Source: Sinohyriopsis cumingii
Taxonomy: Eukaryota > Mollusca > Bivalvia > Unionida > Unionidae
Length of the DNA: 64,000 nucleotides
Assembly (NCBI GenBank): GCA_028554795.2
Contig: CM068839.1
Coordinates: 86,697,540-86,761,539 of the forward strand
Direction of reading: 5' to 3'
Shown here: piece by piece, positions 45,101 to 57,337 of the stretch
How the letters are laid out: each line of letters begins with the position of its first letter
Position numbering within the stretch: the stretch's first letter is position 1
Translations under genes and position numbers: made by a program
Notes under the pieces: model-generated
Database searches by the model: none
The model's input: only the letters and a program-made list of their open reading frames with translations
Told to the model about the DNA's origin: nothing

Positions 45101-48100
45101 CAGGCAAGACAACCAGAACTTTGTCTTAGCGTAAATGATTTGTTCTCTTTATAGTGCACAGACTAGTAAAAAACACAATTTGTGTACCTCCGTGTGGAGA
45201 AGATATCGATCTTATTTTCCCTTTATCTTCATAATAATCAGGAGATGTGTATGGGTAGTTGGTTACATCAATAGGTTTACAACTGAAAAGATGTAATTGA
45301 CTAGAAAAGTCTAGATTTCCATGCTTGGCAACAAGAGGTGGTGAATTATGCCCAAGGTTCTGTGTGTTATTAATAAAAGAAAGTTATTTAACTAAAACCC
45401 AGTTAGAGAAAAGCAAGAAGTTAAAGATGATTTCTTAGAAACAGTGGTGTAAGAATCCGAAACAGAGAAAGAACAGAGCAGTAGTAACATTGTACAGATA
45501 AGAATGAGTAAATGACATTCCCGGAAAGATTAAAATGAAATGAATTGCCCATAGACTGAACACCAGAGCGTTTATATTGAGTACGTGGGACGCAGCTATA
45601 TCTAGAGGTTGTGCAGATATCTGTTTAAAAGCAGCATTGTGGCTAAATATATTGTATCGTTGATGGAATAACATTATTTTAAACACCATGCTCGAACACA
45701 AATCAAAAATGTCAACGTTCGTATGTCATTACGAGTGACAATCATCTTACCCCCTTACTCCTAGAAAGTCAGCTGGAATCGATGTCATTTAAAGTTTCTT
45801 TTGCTAGTCAATTATTTCCAGTTTGATGGATAAATATAAACAGATGTCTAAAGAAAACTATATTTTTTCAACGACATCGACGCCTTCTTCTACTGCTCCA
45901 GTTGTTGCTGCTGTCAAAACAGTAGAAGATAGAACCGGTGTGCTACAAAGTTTACCGGATTTATCCAAAATAACAACAGGCAAGATTTATATCATTGAAA
46001 ATACAAGTAGTACCTAGAGTCAAGTTAAAACGTCTTGCTGAAAATTTGTGGAGATAAAAGTCGTATATAAAAAGAATTATTTGATAAGATTCAATGAAGC
46101 TTTCTCCTCCTGAAAAAAACAAACACATTACCAAGAAGTTCACACCATCTTTATCAACCATGTCCAGAAACGTACACAAGGAAAGGAAATAAGGATTCCT
46201 TCCTCGTTTGGTTAAACGTCGGAACTAACTCAGTCCTTAGATACAAAAAACAATTATTCAAAATTCATGCAAAGAAATCAACGATACCGTGATTGCTTGT
46301 CGTTTCACCGTTTCGAAAGGAACGGTGCTTTGTCAAAATTTCAGAGACAGGCGATATAACCACTGTCTTCATCAATTGGCGAGAAACACAATACGTATAA
46401 ATTAAAAAAAAAAATTGCTGCTAGTTAAACGAGGATTATGTATACCAATTCTGACAGAACAATTGTTCAATTGACAGCTCCGTTTCTAAGGTCCACTGCT
46501 CGATCTCATGAGGAGGACTGATGAGATGAGAAAAAAGAAGATACGATGGACACACTTCTCTAAAAAAAATCACACATTTACTCTGCTTATTGATGCACGA
46601 AAATTAAATAAATGGTACTCCATTACTGGTAAGAATAACGGAAACTTCCTTTACCTTCAAATGCTGATATCAGTGAGATATCTACGGTAAGAATAACAAT
46701 TGTTGATGTATCGAAGAGATTTGTATGAAAAAGAAACCTCGCAACACTAAGGACAACGTTTGCAACGCTTTTAAATATTTCTCGGCAAAAAATCTTTAGA
46801 CGTAACAGATAAACCTACTCTAAGAGATAGTAAGAATGTTAAAAAAAGCACAGCGCCACATAGATAATAACAGAAACAACTACATGGATGAAATAGGAAA
46901 GGATAGAAAGGTAGTATTTCAAACTCAATCGACTTAAATACTACATATTACAGCATACTCATCGTCTTCCATCTTGGATTCTTTGTATGGACTCGAACTT
47001 TAAATCATTAGAACATTTTATCATTAGGATTTCAAAACTATTATTCATGGATTATTCCTGGATTATTTTTGGATTTGATTTTTAAAACCGTAAGTTCATA
47101 TTTTTTTCATTTTTTACAGAATTTTTCCAGGGAAATACATTATTGTACTTTTCAAACGTTGTTGTTGTCACTCTTTCTTGTGTTACTGTTTATTCGAGTC
47201 TAACAAGTAATATAAGAATTGATACAAATAGATAAAGGCTTTGTAATCTTAAAAAACTATTTGATGGTAGCCGAAAAATATCAACATCAATTACGCTCCA
47301 ATCACTAGTGTCTATTTAAAACTGTTGATGCTAGAAAGACGATTTCGGAAAATCCATAATTTTCAGTGTACGAGTTAGACCGAACTTGACCTATATTTTA
47401 GATAGGATAAAACATTTGATTTTCTTTTAGATTGTTATCTTTCGCTTTTCCTTACAGTTGTCGAAATATTTTTCCGACGAAACTTTGAAAATTAGCCTTG
47501 TACTATCTTTAGACCACAATTACAGTCAAGAAGGAATTTAGGAGGATGACTTAAATAGGTAATAACCTAGTCAATTCTAATGATCCCAATTGTAGTTTAT
47601 GATGGACTGGATGACAGTTACAAATAATTAACAAATTTGTAAAAATCATATGTAAAAGTCTCGAATTATGTTTTGTGTTAAAGAACCATGAAGAAAATAT
47701 GTTGTCCTTGTTGTTTTGTCTAAAGACAAAAGATATACTATCATTTTAAGATTTAGCAGTTTCCATCACAAAGCACCAACACCAATATGTATAATCCTTG
47801 GAGAACATCCAAACTTGAAGCAAATTTTCCATACAAGCAAACTTTATCGATGTAAGTTCAGGCAAGTTAAATATAAAGTCTCTATTCATTTTGATTTCAT
47901 CAAATGACTTCCAGAGGGTATTTAATTGGATACTAAAACACCTTTCTTCCCTTCTACCATTAAGCTTAAGTGATATAATCAAGACCATCTTATTATTTTA
48001 GCGTATTATGAAGGAACAAATTGCTTTAGAACTATTTTTCTGAAAATACTATATCCATGACACGTTGGCGTGAACATAAAAAGCCAATTAGCAACATTAT

Positions 48101-50757
48101 GGAGACTCAAACGGTAGACATTTCCTTTAAAATCGTTACTATTAGCAATGAAACATAACGAGTATGATTACAGCAGAATTACAGACTAGCTATAATTCGC
48201 ATTCTGCATTACATTCCCACGTCGCAATTTTGAGGATTAGGTTTTAATCTGAGAACTCAAAAGTCTTGTCAAGTTAAAAATGACCCACGATGTAAAATGG
48301 TTTCTAGACAGTAAAGTGTGTTATGTGTGAGGAAGATGTGTTACTCTTGAGAAACATAAGAAAAGTGTACATTTTGGCACCTACAAATCGAAGACAAAGG
48401 TCTCCGAGATCTGACAAGAAGAAATTAGTTTTGTGTGCTGCTATATTTTATTTTGCAGACTTTGTAAGCTGGTTGCTCTTTATCATAAACTGAAGTCAGA
48501 CCTTTAAATGAGCAAAACATTTTGGACAAGAACATCATGAAAAAGACAAGTAGTTTTGTATACCCTTTATTGTTTGTACTTTCTTTTTGAAGAGTTAGTT
48601 TCTTCTATTAATTATAAAAACTACTTGCCATGAGCACGATTTTTTATTTTGTGCTTGGCTTAGACGCCGTCATAGTTCAAATTTCTACCGGACTTAAGTT
48701 TTTAACGGTTGTATACATTTTAAAAATATTTTGAGGCATAGGTATTGATTAATATCCTCAGAATATTATATTAGATGTTCTCGGTAATGTTAAATTATCA
48801 TCGAAGACATGCAACACACTATACCCAATCTATGTAATATATAAAACTTCATTGGAAGAATTCTTCACCGTTTTGAACTTTTTTATATTTAATGATGGTC
48901 ATTTTTGAAATGTTGTAATATTTAATACTTTTATTTTAATCAAAGAGATGTAAAAATGATATTATTACATAGCCACGGGCCACGAAAATTGCTAGACACT
49001 GTATAGGTCTGCTGTATTGTTATCGTATTCCGCTGCAATAAATATCCACAGATAAGAGTCACTATGTGGAAGAGCAAGTACCACTGCACTAAATATCTTT
49101 AAAAATAGCTAAATGAGTATCGGAACATTTATCAAATTTTTACAAGATACAAAACAAATTCCTTTACCAGATCTACGAATAAAAGTAGTTTTTGGTGACT
49201 GAACTTGTTCAGTATAACACGAGTATTAGCAGCACGGCTTTTCTGCAATACCGAGCTCACTGGGCTTATTTGCTTCATCTTGGCATCACTTAAAACTTTT
49301 GACTGTGCCGCATAATTTTCTTGAATTATTTTCTTTTAAAGAGCTCACATTTCGATTATTATAATTGTTTTTACTATTTTACTAGCTTTGATGAGAACTG
49401 AGAACTGTAAGTACTTAATTGTATTTGTTTAAGTTGTTACAAGGCAAAGACTCTCGATATTATTAATGTACATGTATTTAAAATTGCATACGTGCGTTTG
49501 TGCACATTCGTACCAAAGGAATCTATTTTGGTGGAATTTAGCATATAGCAAATGCATGTATGCACAAGCGATACATTACCGTTTGCCATTTTATCACTTA
49601 TTGTAAATAATCACGATTTTTATTGAAATAATATTTTTTAATAAAAATTAAATCTTTTTGGAATATATTTATTACAGCACAAAGATCAAAGGTAATTATC
49701 GTAGATATGAAAATTAGATATTTTGAGTATGTCTCAGTAATCGTTATAATAACCTTGTCACAGTATTGGTATGTTATTAACAGCGGGTTCGGCAATGTTC
49801 CAAAATAAAAATGCAAGTGAATTTTAGAGCCAAAATTTAAGAACTAACTCAATGAATTCCTAACCTATATATGTTCGCTGATAAATAGATTAATGCATAA
49901 CGACTTAATAACATATACTTATAAATACACAAATATGCGAACAAAACATATTATGATTTGCTTCATCTTGGCATCACATACAATTTTAGTTATTTCATAA
50001 TTTGAATTTCATGGCCGTACCGTGGTATGATGTATTACGGTAGGCAGTATTATCTCAGGATGGTGTTGAGTTTTGCGCACTGTTCGAAATGTACGTTTAA
50101 CGGTTTTAGCTTCGAGAATTGTTCTTTTAACTAAGAAGATTGCATGAATGAATCGGAGACAGTCTTACTTAAAATTGATTAAGGTGACATCCGCATGATT
50201 AATCATTTTACTGCTTTTGGCATTTTTGCCTATTTGTATTTGTCCTTATTATTCGTCGATTACAGTCTCAAATTCTGTTACGTACTCATCAGACTAATCA
50301 TTAGTCAGATTTCTCGTTTTCCCCATTTATATTTCCTTGGGTAAGTGTTTTGGTTGTCTGATACTATTTATTGGTTGAAGCGAATATTTATGACCCATCT
50401 CCTAAATAGGTAGCATGGATTCATCGCATATTCTTTTCTAGCATAATATAACCAACACCTTCTTTCCAGTACGCACAAATATGTACTGAAATCAGTTTGA
50501 TGTCTTCATATTTCGATAGTTAAACTGTATTGCAACCAGGTTACACACAAATTCGTTTTATATTTATTATAAATGTGCTTCTATCAAACTTATTCATTTA
50601 TTACAGAACCTTGATGTATGTGCCGCTTAACAATTTATGAAATTCGCATGAAATACGAACCTTTTCACTTCAGGTGGTATTTTCAATATGTCACCTAGTT
50701 TACTATGACGAAAATAAATATTCCTATACTCTCATCAATTTGTATTTCGTCTTATGT
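45101..50757. other. no gene recognised; small repeats
   Basis: AT-rich sequence. Plus frames at 45823-46017 (STAPVVAAVKTVEDRTGVLQ and ITTGKIYIIENTSST) and 46508-46690 look mildly protein-like but are unassigned. The words 'tttgcttcatcttggcatcac' near 49269 and 49958 belong to a diverged direct repeat of about 55 bp. Nothing else is recognised. Confidence 0.45.
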
Positions 50758-50768
50758 ATTTATTATAC
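50758..50768. repeat. SINE target-site duplication (left)
   Basis: ATTTATTATAC is repeated perfectly at 51022-51032, on either side of the SINE at 50771-51021. Confidence 0.9.
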
Positions 50769-50770
50769 TT

Positions 50771-51021
50771 GGGGCCCCGAGTGGCAAAGTGGTTTAAAGC
50801 GCTCTCCGTTACTGATCACTGCCATCTCACCTCTGTCTGCGTGGGTTCGAGTCTCGGATTCAGCCAATGTGGGTATGTGAGAAAGCTTGCCAGTAGCTTC
50901 TCGTGGGTCGGTGGTTCTTTCCGGGGGTTTTCCCGGGTTCTTCCTCCACCATTAATACTGGCCGCCATGTATAGCCTATCGTGTGCTGAAAAATGGCGTT
51001 AAACCCTACAACAACAACAAC
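50771..51021 (+). mobile_element. tRNA-derived SINE, full length
   Basis: It starts ggggccccgagtggcaaag, with an A box region 'gagtggcaaagtggtttaaag' and a B box 'gggttcgagtctcgg' (GGTTCGANTC). The body contains 'agaaagcttgccagtagcttctcg' and 'accattaatactggccgccatg', and the tail reads 'aaaatggcgttaaaccctacaacaac'. Perfect 11 bp target duplications flank it. The 5' two thirds resembles tRNA-Leu/Ser, so transcription by RNA polymerase III and mobilisation by a LINE are expected for the family. The (AAC)n end differs from the (ATT)n tail of the CR1/L2-like LINE in this window, so that LINE is not an obvious partner. Confidence 0.95.
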
Positions 51022-51032
51022 ATTTATTATAC

Positions 51033-53229
51033 CATTATCGGAATGCAAAGGGATCTTAACTGAATAATCCAAATCATCAGCAACCTCATAATGTTTATTT
51101 GCAAGTGGTTCCCGTAAGATACCACTTAAGGGCTGTCATTCAGATCAGACATGGGCAATCGCTTCCGGGGCACAGGCAGGATGAGTGATTGTTAAAACCG
51201 CACCTTTTGATGTAAATTAAGGAATACTATGAGGTCACGCGTCGCCGCACGCGAGTTGTATTTATCCCACCCCATATTGATCTGTTCGGACATAAGACAA
51301 GTTTTCAGTTAGTTCTCAAACATTATCAAATAATGTGCGGGTTTCATATAGCAAGGATATGGAAACAAGCAGTTGGTAAAAACAAGGATTTATTGAAGAA
51401 AAATAAGCATAATTCCGCTTCCATCGAATTTGAAGAGTACACACAGACAATGAACACGGCTATTGCATGTTCAACATATAAAGACATAACTGATAAAAAC
51501 GCAACAAGAAAATCGTTCAAAACACTACGCAAAAAAGGCTTTTTAAATCTATATCAATGCTAGAGAAGCCAAAAATTCCAATCATTGTCAGATCTTGTAA
51601 CCCATGCCATAATATCATTGATCGGAAGATTTTTCTAATTGAGAAACTATATTGCATACAAACTGATCTAAAATTACATTATCTACATCACTAAAAAGTT
51701 TCCATGCAAATTAAACTTGTCTTTATTGACAGCTTGTTTGATTACACCTAACCATATTGATTCCATTCCAAAAGGAATCATTGAAATAATTAATCTGAAA
51801 ATATTTGAAAACCTGCACCGGGATAAAATGCGTACTGCGTGTTTTGATTTTGACGCGTGGCTACTTTGTGTCATTTTAAACTTTGCGATGTGTGACACTA
51901 GCTACACTAGCAGTCACTGTATTAGTAGCTACATATCATTTTATGGAGTGTCACAGAATTAGGCAAAGAAATAACTTGGTTTTGCCTTAGAACTATTCGA
52001 CTATTTCTCGTTGTACATGCGTACAACCTTATCTAGGGTGAATACGTGTTTTTCCAGGTAAGCGACTGTATTAACATCTACCTCGCCAGAAATTACTTGT
52101 GACGAAGTAACATTACTAACATGATACGTACGGGTATTTTACACTGACTTTTGTTCACTCTCCTATGGATTTAAGTAAGATCAATTTCTAAAACCGACAC
52201 TGGTCGTTTTGGATCACGTCAAGGAGTGTACGTTCTCCATTGTTCTCCAGCCATAGGGGTAAGTGTTAAATTTACATTTTCATTTGATATGCGAATCTTA
52301 TTCGGTTTGTAATGTCTTATCGCGTAATAATGCATTTATTACAACGCAGATTTGAACTTTGAATTACAAGTCACTATTAGAGGTTAAAGTATTATCATAT
52401 ATCTAGAGATTATACAGAAACTATTATTATGACCAATTTGGTTTTATTGTAGCTGTCTGTCGCTGTGATTGTGTCTGTCACTGATTGCGACTGTGAATAT
52501 GACTAGAGCTGTCTGAAGCTGTCTAAAGTTGTTTAGAGCTGTCTGGAGTTTCCAGAGTATTTAAGGCTGCGTGCTGTCGATGAGTACGTATGTCTGTGCC
52601 ACGGACGTAGACGTAGCAAACTAAAAAGGGTGATGTATGCTGTCTATACGTGTGTATACGTATGACTGTACATGTGGTGGATCCATAAAGGGTACGAGCG
52701 GCCGATAAGAGTGTGGGCCAACCCAAGGAATCGTGCGACTGTACAAAGAGTCTAGAACCATACGTTTGGTTCAATTGCTGTTCCAATTGCATAATTTTAT
52801 TTTGAATCTTAGTTGTGTTCGTAAGATTATTTTGAATCTTAATAGAGTTCATATTCGAGATTATGTGAATCTCTCTTATAGTGTAAAATACTGTTTGAAG
52901 CGTATCTGCAGTCCATGAGGTTTCTTGGATCTGTACTTCATATTGATTTATTATTTTGGTTTATTTTCAATGTGTGGATGTTGTGTAGAGTGATTTAAGT
53001 CAATCGTATGTTGAGAGCGTGAGAGAATCATTATATTTTTATATCATATATTTTTCTTTATTAATTCATTTCATACATTTCCATCTTTCTCACATTGTAT
53101 TTGACCTATTTATTTAGTCCAAAGACCCACCCGGTTTCTATTCTGCGACATGAACTCTTACTGGAACAATATAAATAAAACAAAAAGTCACAAATAAACT
53201 AGAAAATATTATGCACTACCTCTTCCACG
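51033..53229. other. no gene recognised; CTGTCTG-rich segment
   Basis: Between about 52450 and 52750 a compositionally distinct, less AT-rich segment repeats 'ctgtctg' and 'agctgtct' words and continues into 'gtatttaaggctgcgtgctg'. A 109-codon minus frame covers part of it (52523-52852) and has no recognised motif. Near 52797-52850 a phrase 'attttgaatctta' is tandemly repeated. This may be an edge of an unrecognised element. Confidence 0.4.
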
Positions 53230-53348
53230 ATTTGGTTTGTAAGCTTAAATGATTAATTTTGTTCATGTGTCCTTTTTGAAGGCATTGTACAAATGCCTTC
53301 AAAAAGGACACAAGAACAAAATTAATCATTTAAGCTTACAAACCAAAT
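53230..53348. repeat. 119 bp near-perfect palindrome
   Basis: The left arm (53230-53287: atttggtttgtaagcttaaa ... ctttttgaaggcatt) is the reverse complement of the right arm (53291-53348) with one substitution (gttcAtg versus gttcTtg) and one single-base length difference near the centre (gcatt versus gcattt). The loop is essentially absent (tgtaca). The sequence would fold into a single hairpin of about 58 base pairs. It carries no TIR-flanking duplication that I can see. Confidence 0.95.
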
Positions 53349-54357
53349 TCTACATTTGTGCATGTCTTTGCTTAAATAATTCAGCAAATATATGCATATG
53401 CGTGAGCTTCATATTGATCGTTTGATAGCTAAGTGCAATATTAAACGTCCAATCCCTTATACTTCATTTCTATTACTTTTCTTATTTTTGGGTACACTTG
53501 GGTTTTAAATTGTCGAATGAGCGTTCAAAGACATCATTCGTTTCTATTCCATTTCAAATAATTAGAGGCGTGGTTTTGTGGCGATATTTAAGCATACTTA
53601 GCTTGAACTCCTCCACTGGAAGCATCAGCTCATTAAAGCTAATCGTTAAGTCTAAATGTTGTTTTACAGAAGCAAACTGTCCAATTTTTCAGATTATAAT
53701 CTTCTTCTCGTAAGGGTCGATGTCAGTTAAAACTTTACATATACTTTTCTAATATACCTTAATTGTTGCCATTGTAAAATATGTATTGGTCTAAATTGCG
53801 AATAAATTAATTTCTGTCGTTTTGGTATGATATTTTTAAAATTTGCTTCTTCATAACTTTATTCTTGTCGGACTAAGTATTAAAGGCAGCTCTTATAAAT
53901 TTATTAACTTGCTTTAGTATTAGCTTATCAGTTATAACAAATATCATCATGATGTGTTTCAAAAAGAAATGTTTTGAATAAATCTCTAAATTTTATATAT
54001 TAAAGTAAGAACATTTCAATATATATTTCACTACTGTTTATGTAGTAAGAAACATTTTAGTACTCATTTTATTATTCCCGTTTATCTAGGCAAGAAGTTT
54101 AAACATATGTTTAATGTATTTAATGTATTAAGTAAGAAGCAAGTATATATTTATGTGTTTCAGTTCTGTCCAGTAAATACTAATTTTAGACGATGCTATG
54201 TATGTGTTGCTTACTAGAAGATATTCGTACTGTATACTGAACCTGTTATTATAATTTATAGTAATGTTATGATTTGACGATTAAGTGTTATGCCCGAAAA
54301 TTGAAACATAAATCATTTGACAGAAAATGCGAAATTTGACACGTAATTGCGAAATAT
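53349..54357. other. no gene recognised
   Basis: AT-rich sequence with frames of 71 codons or less and no definable repeat. Confidence 0.5.
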
Positions 54358-54363
54358 AATAAT

Positions 54364-54364
54364 G

Positions 54365-54402
<38 letters not shown>
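54364..54402 (-). repeat. (ATT)n 3' tail of the LINE
   Basis: About 13 ATT units (AAT on the plus strand) close the LINE 3' UTR on the minus strand. Simple-sequence tails replace poly(A) in several CR1/L2-group LINEs. Confidence 0.85.
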
Positions 54403-54404
<2 letters not shown>

Positions 54405-54582
54405 CTTTCTATGGCGCCTAATCTTTAGAAGCTCTAAGCCCTTTACAACATTAGACAACACTTATAAGACAAAAAACATATAATAATATTATTACAAAAA
54501 CAAACACCATGAAATTAGAAAAAACATTAAAAAATAAAAAAACATGCTGAGAATATTTCAGGTAGGAAACATTATTAAATCT

Positions 54583-56591
54583 TTAAGTTTGTTCTTGCAG
54601 TCGAAGTAAGTGAGCTTTGAGAGCGATCTTGAATGGGATCACTATGTCTTTGTGTCTAAGTTCAGTGGGCAATTCATTCCAATTTGCTGGGCATTGGTAT
54701 GCAAAAGAACGCTGTCCATATGACTTTGTTTTCATAGTGGGAATAATGAGTATACGATTGTCAGAGGAGGAGCGTAAATATCTTGCTGGTGTCCGACAGT
54801 GAAACGTAGCACAGAGAACAAATTTTGTGTTTGATTCTGGATCGAATGGATAGCCAGTGTAGGGTACAGACATGAGATGAACCAGACAGAACTGAATTAC
54901 AATAGTCCAGTCTTGAAAGTACTAATGAACACACAAGTGTGGCATCAGCTGAAAGATATTTGCGAATGGAGCTGATGCGTCTCAGCTCAAGATATGCAGC
55001 CTTGCATATGTTCAAGACATGTTGGTGCAATGTGAGAGTACTGTCCAGAGTAACACCTAGGTTTCGTACTGATTGTGTGAATTTAATGTTGGTGTTGCTG
55101 ATATTTATTGTTTGAGGTAAAGGATGTGAATGAGAAAGTCTTTGTGTTGTGATCAGAATGGCCTCAGTTTTAGTTTTATCATCATTCATCTGCAGCTTGT
55201 TACATGTCATCCATGATTTCACATCAGAAATGCACCTCTCTACACTTTGGATGGTAGCATCAACTTCAGTTGGGTGGCTAGATTTTTATTTGTGGGTGGC
55301 ATCAGCGGTGAGATACTGCATGATGATCTATGACACTTGAGAGCGGCTGAGTGTATAGAATGAAGAAAAAAGGTCCAAGAACAGACCCCTGTGGAACACC
55401 ACAACATAGATCAACTGGGCTGGAGTGTATTCTAGTTGCAGATACAATTTGTGTCCTGTTGACCAAGTAGGATTTGAAACACAGTAAGGCTGTATCATGA
55501 ATGCCAAATACATGCTTGGAGACGGTGAAGTAATATATCATGGTCTTTTGTGTCAAATGCTGCCGACAAATCAAGGAGGGTGAGGACTGTAATCTTTCCG
55601 CTATCCAATGCAGAGAGAATGTCATTCACTACTTTTAGAAGAGTAGTTTCAGTACTGTAGTAAGGGCGATATGCAGATTGTACATTGCTAAAAAGACTGT
55701 TTGAATTTAGATGAGATACAAGCTGGGATAGAACAACCTTTTCTAAGATTTTTTATATGAATGGGAGATTAGAAACTGGGCGGTAGTTCTTTAAATCGTT
55801 ATGGTCTAGTGTTGGTTTCTTCAACAGAGGCTTTACAATGGCAGTTTTGAAAAATGATGGGATTTCCCCTGATGAGAGAGACAGGCATTAATAACATCAG
55901 TTAGTGAAGACAATACTGGATCTATGCACTCAAGCAGCAGTGACGTTAGAATTGGATCAAGTTCACATGACTTTGGTGCACTCTTCATCAGGATTGTACG
56001 TACAAAATCCATAGAGACAGGTTCAAATGCTGCTAATGGTTGCCTCTCAAATTCTGTATCCCAACTGTATGGTGACGACGAGTCAGTTGAAATTGTGGTG
56101 TCAAGCTTATCTCTAATGGTTTGTTCTTTGTCACGGAAAAAATTTGCAAACATCTCCGGAAGGACGACTGGAGAGAAGGTAGTTGGAAGTGGTGTTGATT
56201 TGTTCCTTGACATTAGCTTGTTAGTAATCTCGAAGAGCTCTTTGCAGCTGAAACTTTCCATGATCTTAGTAGTGTAGTGGGCTGATTTCGCTGCATGGAC
56301 TATATTTGTGACATTCTTCTTAGCGACTTCATAGATTTGCTTATGAATAGTGAGTCTGGTGGAAAGCCAGATCCTCTTAGCTTTACGGCGATCTCTTTTA
56401 GCAGTGCGAAGCTGGTCCCTAACACTGCTGTACCATGGAGAACGCTTTTGAATTGATACTCTGCACTTGGTAGCTGGGGCATGTTTGCCAAGCAATGAAC
56501 GCAGACAGTTATCGAGTTGTTCTGCAGTAGAAGGTAAGCAAGTTGTTAGGTTAGCTTGGATGTCGTGCATTAGTTTGGTTCTATTTATCAT
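54583..56591 (-). pseudogene. LINE reverse transcriptase, CR1/L2-like, inactive
   Basis: Frames in order on the minus strand: an RT lead-in with SCKELFEITNKLMSRNKSTPLP, LPEMFANFFRDKEQTIR and SAPKSCELDPILTSLLLEC (55833-56591). Then NYRPVSNLPF- and VNDILSALDSGK-type residues and the palm A region DLSAAFDTKDHDIL around 55550-55800. Then CFKSYLVNRTQIVSA and the motif CGVPQGSVLGPFFFILYT (55302-55500), then SWMTCNKLQMNDDKTK, LGVTLDSTLTLHQHV and CNSVLSG (54761-55222), and the C-terminal YGQRSFAYQCPANWNELP to LKAHLLRLQEQT-stop (54583-54760). The catalytic YADD box (about 55297-55308) reads ADAT followed by a stop, so a required aspartate is lost. About 35 residues are missing after CNSVLSG. The protein would have reverse-transcribed its own RNA at a nicked target. 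Confidence 0.88.
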
Positions 56592-57337
56592 ACGGAGGTT
56601 TCTCTTAGTAGCTGATAAAGGTAGAGGGTTAGGGACTGATACGTCAAGATGGCATATATAATGCAGAGGTGATCTGATGCAAGGTCATGGGATACCAGGT
56701 AGGACCGCAGAATGTTATCATCAGGTCTATGAAGAATCCAGTCTAAAATGTGACCATGTTTATGGGTGGGTTGTGTTAACTGACTGTTTGAGGTTGACAA
56801 CATTAATGTAATCTATGAGTTTTGATGTATTTGAGTTTCCGGGACAGTCAAAGTGAAAGTTGAAATCTCCAAGAATAATCAGATTGCCACCTATCGAATT
56901 TCCATAGTCCAGGAGATTCGGAAACTGCTCCAAAAAGAGAGAGTCAGCAAGCTTGTTTTTTCTACTAGGAGGAGGGCGGTATAGGCAGAAAAATGGACTG
57001 ACCTTTTCTCCAGTGTGAGTGTGGTTTGGACTAGTTCAAACGTTGTGTGGTCGAAATTGAATGTTGTGGTGTGGTTAAGACGTTTGATCATGGAGTTCTT
57101 TGTGATGATAGCAATTCCACCTCCGCGAGAGTTACGGGTGAACGACTTGATAGAGTAACCAGAGGGTGTTAGATCCGCACACTTGGGCTCATCGCCTGAT
57201 GTTTTTAGCCATGTTTCTGTCAGGAAAAAGACGTCAATATTCTGGTCGTTGATAAAATAACTATTTCTGTGCGCTTTTCCGATGGTCCTACTGACTGGGC
57301 ATTGAATGCGTAGAGGTATTTCTTGGATAGTTGACAA
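56591..57337 (-). pseudogene. LINE APE-type endonuclease domain
   Basis: In the minus-strand frames, DVFFLTETWLKTSGDEPKC and GYSIKSFTRNSRGGGIAIIT are visible at 57037-57250. A shifted frame gives LIILGDFNFHFDCPGN (about 56830-56890), THKHGHILDWILHRPDDN and SHDLASDHLCI (56640-56770). These are the ExW, GDFN and SDH signatures of the apurinic-like endonuclease that nicks the target site in CR1, L2, Jockey and related LINEs. The N-terminal NVR(S/N)-type block is degenerate (CPVSRTIGKAHRNSYFI). Frameshifts near 56810-56890 separate the parts. Confidence 0.88.

Larger units (their letters stand above)
54358..57337 (-). mobile_element. CR1/L2-like LINE, 5'-truncated or decayed
   Basis: Reading the minus strand from 57337 downward there is an APE-type endonuclease (56591-57337), a reverse transcriptase (54583-56591) and a 3' UTR ending in (ATT)n at 54364-54402. 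Several frameshifts and deletions interrupt it. The 3' UTR words 'taaagggcttagagcttct' and 'attaggcgcc' recur at 13783-13905, showing a family with more than one copy here. The tail and the C-terminal block (SLRSS-D-like, YGQRSFAYQCPANWNELP) fit the CR1/L2 group broadly. I would not name a family. The upstream end is not defined; the region above 57340 may contain 5' UTR. Confidence 0.85.

Noticed and set aside
50771-50850. Functional tRNA gene
   Set aside because: The tRNA-like head lacks a complete cloverleaf and is fused to a SINE body and tail with target duplications.
53230-53348. MicroRNA precursor
   Set aside because: The stem is far more perfect and the loop much smaller than animal pre-miRNAs; kept only as a palindrome of unknown origin.
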